Below, one piece after another: positions 1-5,996 of a stretch of 6,668 bases of DNA. This DNA is from Bizionia sp. (lineage in GTDB: Bacteria > Bacteroidota > Bacteroidia > Flavobacteriales > Flavobacteriaceae): assembly GCA_018067115.1 (NCBI GenBank), contig JAGPVI010000006.1:1-6668 (forward strand), read 5' to 3'. The number at the start of each line of letters is the position of its first letter. Position 1 is the stretch's first letter. The notes below the pieces were generated by a model, which was given only the letters and a program-made list of their open reading frames with translations, was not told the DNA's origin and did no database searches. The position numbers and the translations under genes were made by a program.

Positions 1-483
1 ATCGCACCAAACGATAAACTGTACGATTATTTAGAAGATAAAAAATTAACGTGGTTAGATGATTTGCCAACGGTAAATACAACGGTTTTAAAATTATTAC
101 GTAAAGTAAAACCAGAATCTAATGCGTTTCACTTTATTCCAAAATTATATAAAGATTTAGAAGATAAAGAGTTTGCTATAAAACTTTTTAATAAAACACT
201 TTTAAATCAGGGAGCATTAACTACCGAAATCACTAAGAAAACTACAAATTGGGATTCTGATCGTATTGCACAAATAGACTTATTACTTCTAAAAATGGGG
301 GTTTGCGAAATTCAGAACTTTCCATCTATTCCAACTAAAGTAACGATTAACGAATACCTAGAGATTTCTAAAGAATATTCGACACCTAAAAGCCGAATAT
401 TTATAAACGGGATATTAGATAAGCTCGTTAAAGAATACGAAACTGAAGGAAAGTTAAATAAAATAGGAAGAGGGTTGATGTAG
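1..483 (+). CDS. nusB: Transcription antitermination factor NusB, 3' part (5' end outside window)
   Basis: The frame is open from the first base of the window to the TAG at 481-483, so 160 C-terminal residues are visible and the true start lies upstream. NusB binds the boxA RNA element with NusE (ribosomal protein S10) and supports antitermination of rRNA operons in the cytoplasm. The family signature is in the last 70 residues: an Asp-Arg-Ile-Ala-Gln-Ile-Asp helix, then LLLLKMGVCEI, then VTINEYLEISKEYSTPKSRIFINGILDKL-type sequence (the NusB pattern of INE-x-x-E-x-(A/S)K-x-(Y/F), then S-x-x-FINGILD). The helical, Lys/Glu-rich stretch before it fits the long N-terminal extension of Bacteroidota NusB, which is about twice the E. 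coli length. An internal TTG at 64 should not be taken as the start, since coding continues in frame before it. A DUF1573 gene follows after 54 bp, probably in the same operon. Confidence 0.9.
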   Translation: MAPNDKLYDYLEDKKLTWLDDLPTVNTTVLKLLRKVKPESNAFHFIPKLYKDLEDKEFAIKLFNKTLLNQGALTTEITKKTTNWDSDRIAQIDLLLLKMGVCEIQNFPSIPTKVTINEYLEISKEYSTPKSRIFINGILDKLVKEYETEGKLNKIGRGLM

Positions 484-537
484 TCTAAAATTATTCTTAT
501 TTTTACAAATCATTAAATTAAAAATTATAAATTAGTT

Positions 538-1035
538 ATGAAAAAAGTAGTATTAGCATTTAGCGCAATGTGCTTAATAGCATTTACATCTTGTAAAGAA
601 GATGCAACAACAAAAATTGATGAAAACAATGTAGCAGCAGCTGCAGAAAGAGATGCACAAGCTTCAAAATACCCAGTGTTAACTTTTGATAAAAGTGAAC
701 ATGATTTCGGTGAATTAGTTTCTGGAACTAATGTAGAAACTGTATTTAACTACACAAATACAGGAGACGCACCTTTAGTTATTACAGATATTAAAAGTAC
801 TTGTGGATGTACTGTGCCAAGAGATTGGAGTAAAGAGCCTTTAGCTCCAGGAGCAACAGGAAGCTTCACAGTTAAATTTAACGGTAAAGGAACAAATAAA
901 GTGTCTAAAGCGGTAACAGTAACGGCTAACACAGAAAAAGGTAGAGAAGTAGTAAAAATATCTGCATTTGTTAAACCAGACCCTAATGCTCCAACAAGAG
1001 CTGGATCTGCAGCAATTACCCCAGTGTCTAAGTAA
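538..1035 (+). CDS. DUF1573 domain lipoprotein
   Basis: This is a 165-residue protein with a lipoprotein signal peptide: Met-Lys-Lys, a hydrophobic core (residues 4-16) and a relaxed Bacteroidota lipobox FTSC with the acylated cysteine at Cys19. A low-complexity Ala/Glu/Asp linker (about 21-44) leads into a DUF1573 domain (about 45-146). Its typical features are FDKSEHDFGEL (50-60), the 'NTGDAPLVI' strand, the CGCT pair (Cys89, Cys91) and the 'PLAPGATGSFTVKFN' strand, which predict an Ig-like/ASH-type beta sandwich. The function of DUF1573 is unknown; the protein should sit in the envelope, anchored by lipid. The residues after the lipid cysteine are Lys-Glu-Asp, similar to the Lys-plus-acidic lipoprotein export signal of flavobacteria, so surface exposure is possible. 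The ATG at 538 gives a complete signal peptide. The stop codon overlaps the yajC start by one base, implying translational coupling. Confidence 0.88.
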   Translation: MKKVVLAFSAMCLIAFTSCKEDATTKIDENNVAAAAERDAQASKYPVLTFDKSEHDFGELVSGTNVETVFNYTNTGDAPLVITDIKSTCGCTVPRDWSKEPLAPGATGSFTVKFNGKGTNKVSKAVTVTANTEKGREVVKISAFVKPDPNAPTRAGSAAITPVSK

Positions 1036-1319
1036 TGGGAGATATTTCAAGTTTTTTACCAATTTTAGCAATGTTTGCTGTAGTGTATTTCTTTATGATT
1101 GCACCACAGATGAAACGTTCTAAACAAGAAAAAAAGTTCGCTGCAGAATTGAAAAAAGGTGACAAAATTGTTACTAAAAGTGGACTACACGGAAAAATTT
1201 TAGAGCTTAACGATAAAGACCGTAGTTGTATAATTGAAACGATGTCAGGAAAATTAAAATTCGATCGTTCTTCAATTTCTATGGAATTAAGTAAGATAGT
1301 TAATGCTCCAGAAAAGTAA
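1035..1319 (+). CDS. yajC: Preprotein translocase accessory subunit YajC
   Basis: This 94-residue protein is close to the usual YajC length. YajC is a small inner-membrane protein that associates with SecDF and SecYEG; it is dispensable for export in E. coli. One transmembrane helix lies at about residues 6-23 (LPILAMFAVVYFFMIAPQ), followed by the family's basic cytoplasmic stretch MKRSKQEKKF. A small cytoplasmic beta domain then carries the YajC pattern KKGDKIVTKSGLHGKI. The Ile-Ala-Pro-Gln at the end of the helix followed by lysines is typical. The ATG at 1035 shares its A with the TAA of the DUF1573 gene (TAATG), so its translation is probably coupled to that gene. It appears to be the last gene of the unit, because a strong hairpin with a T run begins 24 bases after the stop. 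Confidence 0.93.
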   Translation: MGDISSFLPILAMFAVVYFFMIAPQMKRSKQEKKFAAELKKGDKIVTKSGLHGKILELNDKDRSCIIETMSGKLKFDRSSISMELSKIVNAPEK

Positions 1320-1343
1320 ATAGAGCAGAACGCTCACACTATT

Positions 1344-1380
1344 AAAAAAAGCTTCAAGTTTATTCTTGAAGCTTTTTTTT
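1344..1380. terminator. Bidirectional intrinsic terminator between yajC and the YdeI-type gene
   Basis: A perfect 15-bp inverted repeat pairs 1344-1358 with 1365-1379 around a 6-base loop (TTTATT). The core stem is GCTTCAAG/CTTGAAGC, flanked by a run of seven A on the left and eight T on the right (1373-1380). It therefore reads as a stem plus U tract on both strands. It lies 24 bases after the yajC stop and 20 bases beyond the stop of the convergent gene on the minus strand, so it can end transcription from both sides. Confidence 0.9.
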
Positions 1381-1399
1381 TGTTTTATACAGTCAGTAT

Positions 1400-1996
1400 T
1401 TAACAGTTTTTGTACTTATCATGTAGTCCAACGCCTTTAAGTATTAATGGTGTTATTTTTTCTAATCGCGACTGTTTTGTAGCTTCTCGTTTCGCGGTTT
1501 CAATGTGTTCGCAATACTCACGTTGTTTTCCGGGAGTTAATGCGGCAAAAGCCTTGCAAAGGAGCTCGTTGCTGTTAAGTTTAAATTGTAATTCTGTAGG
1601 AATAGCCACCGGTTTCTTATGGCGTTCGGGCTTTAATTCTTTGCCTAGTTTTTGATTTTCAATAGCTTCGCGAACATACAACAGTACCAAATCTTTGTTA
1701 ATTACAGTATCTTCTTCAAAGCGCAGTTGCCGCAATGCCTTTGTGTTTTCTTGAGCATTTACTAAAAGATTGTGCTCGTCTTTTAAAAAGACACCGTTAA
1801 AAAACCAAATACCATAATGGTTTTTAAAGGCCCCTATTCCTAATACATTTTTAGAGCCTAGAGTGTACACAGGGGAGTTCCACTTAAAGCATTCTTTAAG
1901 CTCTGTACTTAATATAATAGCTCTTAATTGAGACAGTTTTTCTTCAAAATGAGGGTGTAACTCTATATATTCTTCAACAGATTTCGCTTTTTTCAT
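1400..1996 (-). CDS. YdeI family protein: DUF1801 (frataxin-like fold) plus OmdA domain
   Basis: This 198-residue, apparently cytoplasmic protein has no signal peptide or membrane helix. Residues about 10-112 match the DUF1801/YdhG family: an N-terminal helix, then CFKWNSPVYTLGSKNVLGIGAFKNHYGIWFF (36-66), with the Trp-x-x-Pro-x-Tyr core and a 'hydrophobic-GIGAFK' strand. Residues about 135-195 match the YdeI/OmpD-associated (OmdA) helical domain, with LTPGKQREYCEHIETAKREATKQSRLEKI-type sequence (153-181). This two-domain order is that of YdeI-like proteins, whose role is not established. DUF1801 has a frataxin-like fold, and the Bacillus subtilis member YdhG (Fra) has been described as an iron chaperone. 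Here that is only a hint, strengthened by the divergent siderophore-type receptor. The start ATG (1994-1996) gives the usual MKKAKSVEEYI beginning. It converges on yajC and shares its terminator. I find no clear TAnnTTTG promoter for it in the gap. Confidence 0.82.
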   Translation of the reverse strand: MKKAKSVEEYIELHPHFEEKLSQLRAIILSTELKECFKWNSPVYTLGSKNVLGIGAFKNHYGIWFFNGVFLKDEHNLLVNAQENTKALRQLRFEEDTVINKDLVLLYVREAIENQKLGKELKPERHKKPVAIPTELQFKLNSNELLCKAFAALTPGKQREYCEHIETAKREATKQSRLEKITPLILKGVGLHDKYKNC

Positions 1997-2039
1997 TAGT
2001 GTAATTTAATGAGTATTAATTCAGTAGAACTTATTATTT

Positions 2040-2056
2040 TTATTTAGTCTAAATAA
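2040..2056. promoter_or_regulatory. Perfect 17-bp palindrome, candidate metal-regulator operator
   Basis: The sequence TTATTTAGTCTAAATAA is an exact inverted repeat of 8-1-8 bases centred on T2048. The inner part TTAG-N-CTAA resembles the centre of DtxR/IdeR operators (consensus GGTTAGCCTAACC), and the overall odd-centred symmetry is also compatible with a Fur-family site. It lies three bases upstream of the -33 TTG of the receptor promoter and 44 bases upstream of the start codon of the divergent YdeI-type gene. It could therefore control one or both. The palindrome is observed directly; the regulator and its direction of action are inferred. Confidence 0.55.
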
Positions 2057-2059
2057 GCT

Positions 2060-2089
2060 TTGTTTTTATGAAGGTGTATAATATCTTTG
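2060..2089 (+). promoter_or_regulatory. Bacteroidota-type promoter of the TonB-dependent receptor gene
   Basis: TTG at 2060-2062 (-33 element) is followed by exactly 19 bases and then TATCTTTG at 2082-2089 (-7 element TAnnTTTG), matching the Bacteroidota primary sigma factor consensus. Transcription should start near 2095-2097, leaving a leader of roughly 26 A/T-rich bases before the ATG at 2122. An in-frame ATG at 2068 lies inside this promoter and so upstream of the expected transcript start, which argues against its use. Confidence 0.75.
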
Positions 2090-2121
2090 CGCCCTTATTT
2101 AAAACAAATCTAAATAAAATC

Positions 2122-4521
2122 ATGTTAAATAAAGTCATCGTATTATTCTTGTCAATTTTTACCTTCCAATTGAGTTATTCTCAATCTAAGATTCAAGGTA
2201 CAATTTTTAACGAAAATAAGGAAACAGTAGCCTTTGCAAATGTATTAATTAAAGGAACAGTAAAGGGAACAGCATCAAACGAAACGGGAAGTTTCGAATT
2301 AAAAAACCTATCGTGGGGCGACTATACTATCGAAATTTCGTCGGTAGGTTTTAAACCCTATTCTAGACGTATTTCATTAAAAAATGATGAGGTAGTAACT
2401 GTAACAGTAACCCTTCAAAATGATACGACTCTAGAAGAAGTTGAAGTGTTTGGAAACCGATTTCAGCATCCCGATAAAATTGAAGCACTAACCCGATTGC
2501 CATTAGAGCCTTACGAGCAAATTCAAAGTATTTCTATCATTTCAGATAAATTAATTAAACAACAAGGGAATTTAAGTATTGCAGACGCTACCAAAAATGT
2601 TCCGGGGGTTTACACCTTTGCGACTTACGGAAATAAAAGAGAAAGTATGTCGTCTCGAGGATTTAGAGGAATTCCTATCTTAAAAAACGGTGTGCGTGTG
2701 CATTCAGATTTTAGAGGGACAGGGATTTTAACCGATATGCAAGGGGTAGATAATATTCAGGTGTTAAAAGGAGCGGCATCTATTACTCAAGGTGTTGCTA
2801 CCGATTTAGGAAGCCCAGGTGGTATTATTAATATTGTAACTAAAACTCCTAAATATTATTATGGTGGTAATGTGTCTTTACGCGGAGGGAGCTTCGGACA
2901 AGCAAGAACGGCTTTCGATGTGTATGGCCCTTTAACCGAGAAAGAAAATATGGCGTTTAGAATTAATGGAGCTTTAGAAAGAGCTGATGGTTTTAGGTCT
3001 GGAGTCTCTTCTGAACGTTTTTATATTAACCCTTCATTTGAATGGAAAATAGACGATAAAACAAAAGTAACTGCAGAGCTTGATTATATGGACGATAGCC
3101 GAACCCCAGATCTAGGGACCGTGAATTTAGGAGAAAGCGATGTTAATGCCATTTACAATTTGCCATACAATCAATTTCTAGGTTTTGAAAATGATAAATC
3201 GCTGACAAAAAACACCACGTATTCTTTACGATTTAGCAGAGAGTTAACAGATAAATTAAGCTTAAAAGCAGCGTATTATAAATCGGATTTAGACTTAGAC
3301 GACAAAGGTGCAAGCTTAGGGGGAGTAGTAGTAGATGATTTAGACAACCCTATATATAACTTTAGAAATAGAGGTTATGGTGTGTCAACTAGAAAAGATA
3401 TAAACAGTGTGTTGCAATTTGATTTAATAGGAGACGAGTTGTTTACAGGCGCTATTTCACATACGTTTCAAGTAGGATTCGATTATAGAACCTCACGTTT
3501 TAATACAACAAACAGAAGCAATTCTTCTGTAGATGTAATCGATGTATTTGCTAATGTAGACAGACGTTTACCAGCAGAAGTTACTTCTAATCCAGATTTT
3601 TTAGGAGTAGAGTCTTTGGCAGGTTCAGAATCTAGAGCTTTAGGGTTTGTCGCTCAAGATGTAATTACATTTAACTCGTGGTTAAAAACATTTTTAGGCG
3701 TACGTTACAGTAAAACACAAACCTCTACAGAAACGGAAACAACCGATAGCGATGCTTTTAATCCGTTAGCAGGTATTATTATTACGCCTTTCGAGAATGT
3801 AAACGTATTTGCGTCGTACACGAACAGTTCGTACCCTAGAACAGGAACACGTTTAGATAGTAATGGCAATGCCTTGGGTAACGAGCGTTTCGACCAATTG
3901 GAGGCCGGTGTAAAAGCGAACTGGTATAATAGCCGCTTACGTTTTAATTTAACCCTCTTCAAGATTAATAATAAAGATATAAATCTTCCTGTGTATGATG
4001 AAAACTGGGTAGCCACAGGTTTTTATGCTAAAGGAGGAAATGACGAAAGAAAAGGTGTGGAAGTAGAGCTAAGCGGAAGGATTTTAGAAAACTTAGAAGT
4101 TATTACCGGGTATTCTTACATTGATGCGCAATACAAAGAGCACACGTCTTATGTGTATGGCTCTGCTCCATTAAACACACCAAAACACACCTATAATATC
4201 TATGCAAATTATAGTTTTAAAAATACCTTAGAAGGCTTATCGCTAGGAGGAGGTGTGTACTTTACAGGAGAGCGCCCAATTAACGATTGGAGTTCTGGAG
4301 CGGTAACACACGAAGGGATAGTACCAAATCAAAAACCTTTCGATGTTGAAGCTTATACACAAGTAAATTTACAAGCAGCATATAACTTTAATCCGCATTG
4401 GAATTTTAGAGTGATAGCAAATAATGTGTTTAACGAAATAGGTTACAATGCTTATAGAACCCGTTATATAAACCAAACAACCCCAAGAAATTTCGCAGGG
4501 GTGTTAACTTATAATTTTTAA
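2122..4521 (+). CDS. TonB-dependent siderophore-type receptor
   Basis: This 799-residue outer-membrane receptor probably imports ferric siderophores using TonB-ExbBD energy. With the start at 2122, a standard signal peptide appears (MLNKVIVLFLSIFTFQLSYS, cleavage near residue 20). A CarboxypepD_reg-like beta domain follows (about 24-100; KETVAFANVLIKGT, ETGSFELKNL, EISSVGFKPY), then a TonB-box-like segment LEEVEVFG (104-111). The plug domain (about 125-245) contains IADATKNVPGVYTF, SSRGFRG, DNIQVLKGAASI and SPGGIINIVTKTP, which are hallmarks of siderophore receptors of the FhuA/FoxA kind. The rest is a 22-strand-type beta barrel ending in LTYNF with the terminal Phe needed for BAM assembly. 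The ATG at 2068 would add 18 residues before the signal peptide and falls inside the promoter. The ligand cannot be named. The gene stands alone, without an adjacent SusD partner, reductase or PepSY gene, which favours siderophore over glycan uptake. Iron control is likely from the adjacent palindrome. Confidence 0.9.
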   Translation: MLNKVIVLFLSIFTFQLSYSQSKIQGTIFNENKETVAFANVLIKGTVKGTASNETGSFELKNLSWGDYTIEISSVGFKPYSRRISLKNDEVVTVTVTLQNDTTLEEVEVFGNRFQHPDKIEALTRLPLEPYEQIQSISIISDKLIKQQGNLSIADATKNVPGVYTFATYGNKRESMSSRGFRGIPILKNGVRVHSDFRGTGILTDMQGVDNIQVLKGAASITQGVATDLGSPGGIINIVTKTPKYYYGGNVSLRGGSFGQARTAFDVYGPLTEKENMAFRINGALERADGFRSGVSSERFYINPSFEWKIDDKTKVTAELDYMDDSRTPDLGTVNLGESDVNAIYNLPYNQFLGFENDKSLTKNTTYSLRFSRELTDKLSLKAAYYKSDLDLDDKGASLGGVVVDDLDNPIYNFRNRGYGVSTRKDINSVLQFDLIGDELFTGAISHTFQVGFDYRTSRFNTTNRSNSSVDVIDVFANVDRRLPAEVTSNPDFLGVESLAGSESRALGFVAQDVITFNSWLKTFLGVRYSKTQTSTETETTDSDAFNPLAGIIITPFENVNVFASYTNSSYPRTGTRLDSNGNALGNERFDQLEAGVKANWYNSRLRFNLTLFKINNKDINLPVYDENWVATGFYAKGGNDERKGVEVELSGRILENLEVITGYSYIDAQYKEHTSYVYGSAPLNTPKHTYNIYANYSFKNTLEGLSLGGGVYFTGERPINDWSSGAVTHEGIVPNQKPFDVEAYTQVNLQAAYNFNPHWNFRVIANNVFNEIGYNAYRTRYINQTTPRNFAGVLTYNF

Positions 4522-4560
4522 GTACTATGTTTTAGTTGCATACCGAATTAGTCTAAATAG

Positions 4561-4596
4561 AAAAGCCACTCTAAACATAAAGAGTGGCTTTTTTTT
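4561..4596. terminator. Intrinsic terminator between receptor gene and pepT
   Basis: The inverted repeat AAAAGCCACTCT (4561-4572) pairs with AGAGTGGCTTTT (4581-4592) around an 8-base loop, followed by more T (run of eight, 4589-4596). It lies 39 bases after the receptor stop and fits a rho-independent terminator on the plus strand. On the minus strand the T tract is shorter (four, then interrupted), but it lies 33 bases beyond the pepT stop and may also serve that gene. Confidence 0.87.
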
Positions 4597-4629
4597 CCTG
4601 CTATTATAACTGAAATAAAACCTGTTTAA

Positions 4630-5880
4630 TTATTTTTTCTGAGCGGTAAGTTCTGCAATTTTACAGATCACTTCCGTCGCTCTAATCATACTTTCTACTG
4701 GTACGTATTCGTAACGCCCGTGAAAATTATGACCACCAGCAAAAATATTGGGGCAAGGTAATCCCATATAGCTTAATTGAGACCCATCAGTTCCACCACG
4801 AATAGCTTTAATAAGCGGTTTAATACCGAGTTGTTTCATTGCTTCTTCGGCAATATCCACAATATGCATTACTGGCTCTACTTTTTCTTTCATATTGAAA
4901 TATTGATCTTCAATTTCAATAGTAACCACTTCGCGTCCGTATTGCGAGTTAATTTCGGCAGTTAACTTCTCCATAACTTCTTTTCTTGCCTCAAAATGCT
5001 CTCTATCGTGATCACGGATAATGTATTGTAAAACCGTATCTTCCACTTCTCCGTTTATAGAGTATAAGTGGAAAAAACCTTCGTAACCTTCTGTATGTTC
5101 TGGTGTTTCTAAACGCGGCAGTGAGTTAATAAACTCCGTCGCTATATACATTGAGTTAATTAATTTTCCTTTCGCATATCCTGGGTGAACAATTTTTCCT
5201 TTAATACGCACTTTTGCACCTGCAGCATTAAAGTTTTCGTATTCTAATTCTCCAATTTGGCTACCATCCATAGTATACGCCCAATCGGCACCAAATTTGT
5301 CAACATCAAATTTATGAGCACCACGACCAATTTCTTCATCTGGTGTAAACCCTACTTTAATTGTACCGTGTTTAATTTCTGGATTCTGAATTAAATATTC
5401 CATAGCCGAAACAATTTCGGTAATACCAGCTTTATCATCGGCACCTAAAAGCGTTGTTCCGTCGGTTGTAATTAAAGTTTGTCCTTTATATAATAGTAAG
5501 TCTTCAAAATAATCTGGAGATAATATAATGCCTTCAGCTTCATTTAAAACAATGTCTTTACCATCGTATTTGTCAATAATTTGTGGCTTTACATTAGCGC
5601 CAGTAAAATCTGGTGTCGTATCGAAGTGAGAAATAAACCCAATAGTTGGCGTCTCGTGGTCTACATTACTAGGTAAGGTAGCCATAATATAAGCGTTCTC
5701 GTCTATGGTAACGTCTTGCATACCAATAGCTTTTAACTCATCGACTAATGCATTCGCTAAATCCCATTGTTTTTCTGTACTTGGTGTCGTTTTACTTTCT
5801 GGATCAGACTCTGTATCTACAGTGACGTAACTTACAAAGCGTTTAATAATATCTTCTTTAGAAATCATTTTTAATGACAT
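4630..5880 (-). CDS. pepT: Peptidase T (tripeptide aminopeptidase)
   Basis: This cytoplasmic M20-family zinc peptidase removes the N-terminal residue from tripeptides. The 416 residues are close to the 408 of E. coli PepT, and similarity runs end to end. Catalytic and metal positions can be read directly: GFISHFDTTPD (His85 ligand, Asp87), LLGADDKAGI (Asp148, bridging ligand), FTPDEEIGRGA (Glu182 general base, Glu183 ligand), YTMDGSQIGELE (Asp205 ligand) and AGGHNFHGRYE (His387 ligand). The family's IRGGTDGSQLSYMGLPCPN stretch at 360-378 is intact. The dimerisation/lid domain lies at about 215-330 and includes the conserved VHPGYAKG. All metal ligands are present, so the enzyme should be active. 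An alternative start is Met5 (5866-5868), which aligns better with E. coli PepT; the 5' end is therefore uncertain by four codons. Upstream on the minus strand, TACTTTAG (5916-5923) resembles a -7 element with one mismatch, but no -33 TTG is suitably placed. Confidence 0.95.
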   Translation of the reverse strand: MSLKMISKEDIIKRFVSYVTVDTESDPESKTTPSTEKQWDLANALVDELKAIGMQDVTIDENAYIMATLPSNVDHETPTIGFISHFDTTPDFTGANVKPQIIDKYDGKDIVLNEAEGIILSPDYFEDLLLYKGQTLITTDGTTLLGADDKAGITEIVSAMEYLIQNPEIKHGTIKVGFTPDEEIGRGAHKFDVDKFGADWAYTMDGSQIGELEYENFNAAGAKVRIKGKIVHPGYAKGKLINSMYIATEFINSLPRLETPEHTEGYEGFFHLYSINGEVEDTVLQYIIRDHDREHFEARKEVMEKLTAEINSQYGREVVTIEIEDQYFNMKEKVEPVMHIVDIAEEAMKQLGIKPLIKAIRGGTDGSQLSYMGLPCPNIFAGGHNFHGRYEYVPVESMIRATEVICKIAELTAQKK

Positions 5881-5950
5881 TTTTAAGGTGATTAATTCGT
5901 GCTAAATATGATTGGCTAAAGTACGATTATTAATTTTTTTGACTTTTGAA

Positions 5951-5981
5951 TTGTTCATCTTTTTTTTAAAGCTTATTTTTG
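5951..5981 (+). promoter_or_regulatory. Bacteroidota-type promoter of pyrD
   Basis: TTG at 5951-5953 is followed by 20 bases and TATTTTTG at 5974-5981, matching the TTG-N17-23-TAnnTTTG form. Transcription would start near 5987-5989, only about 8-10 bases before the pyrD ATG, so the leader is very short and has no room for a riboswitch or attenuator. No Shine-Dalgarno-like sequence is present. Confidence 0.65.
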
Positions 5982-5996
5982 CCAAAATCTGCACCT

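Noticed and set aside
750..1071. Open frames on the minus strand opposite the DUF1573 gene
   Set aside because: They lie wholly or mostly within a well-supported gene, have no family signature or start context, and their cysteine/phenylalanine-rich composition is what antisense reading of this AT-rich gene would give.
1323..1335. Small hairpin GAGC-AGAAC-GCTC after yajC
   Set aside because: The stem has only four base pairs, and the much stronger terminator directly downstream explains the region.
1410..1655. 81-codon plus-strand frame opposite the YdeI-type gene
   Set aside because: It overlaps the conserved OmdA-domain coding sequence on the other strand and shows no protein-like features.
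2095..2117. Second inverted repeat TTATTTA...TAAATAA in the receptor leader
   Set aside because: The 7-base arms contain only A and T and are separated by 9 bases. That is easily expected by chance here, although the right arm does repeat the TCTAAATAA half of the operator candidate.
3705..4016. 103-codon open frame on the minus strand inside the receptor gene
   Set aside because: It is antisense to the barrel-coding region, which is intact and in frame; no recognisable domain or promoter is present.
2068..4521. SusC-type (glycan) reading of the TonB receptor
   Set aside because: At about 800 residues it is shorter than typical SusC proteins, no SusD gene follows, and the plug motifs are those of siderophore receptors.
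4777..4965. 62-codon plus-strand frame opposite pepT
   Set aside because: It is antisense to conserved PepT motifs, and its Phe/Asn/His-rich composition is typical of shadow frames.
5881..5950. Possible pepT promoter on the minus strand
   Set aside because: TACTTTAG at 5916-5923 has one mismatch to TAnnTTTG and there is no TTG at the required distance, so it was noted under pepT but not listed as a feature.
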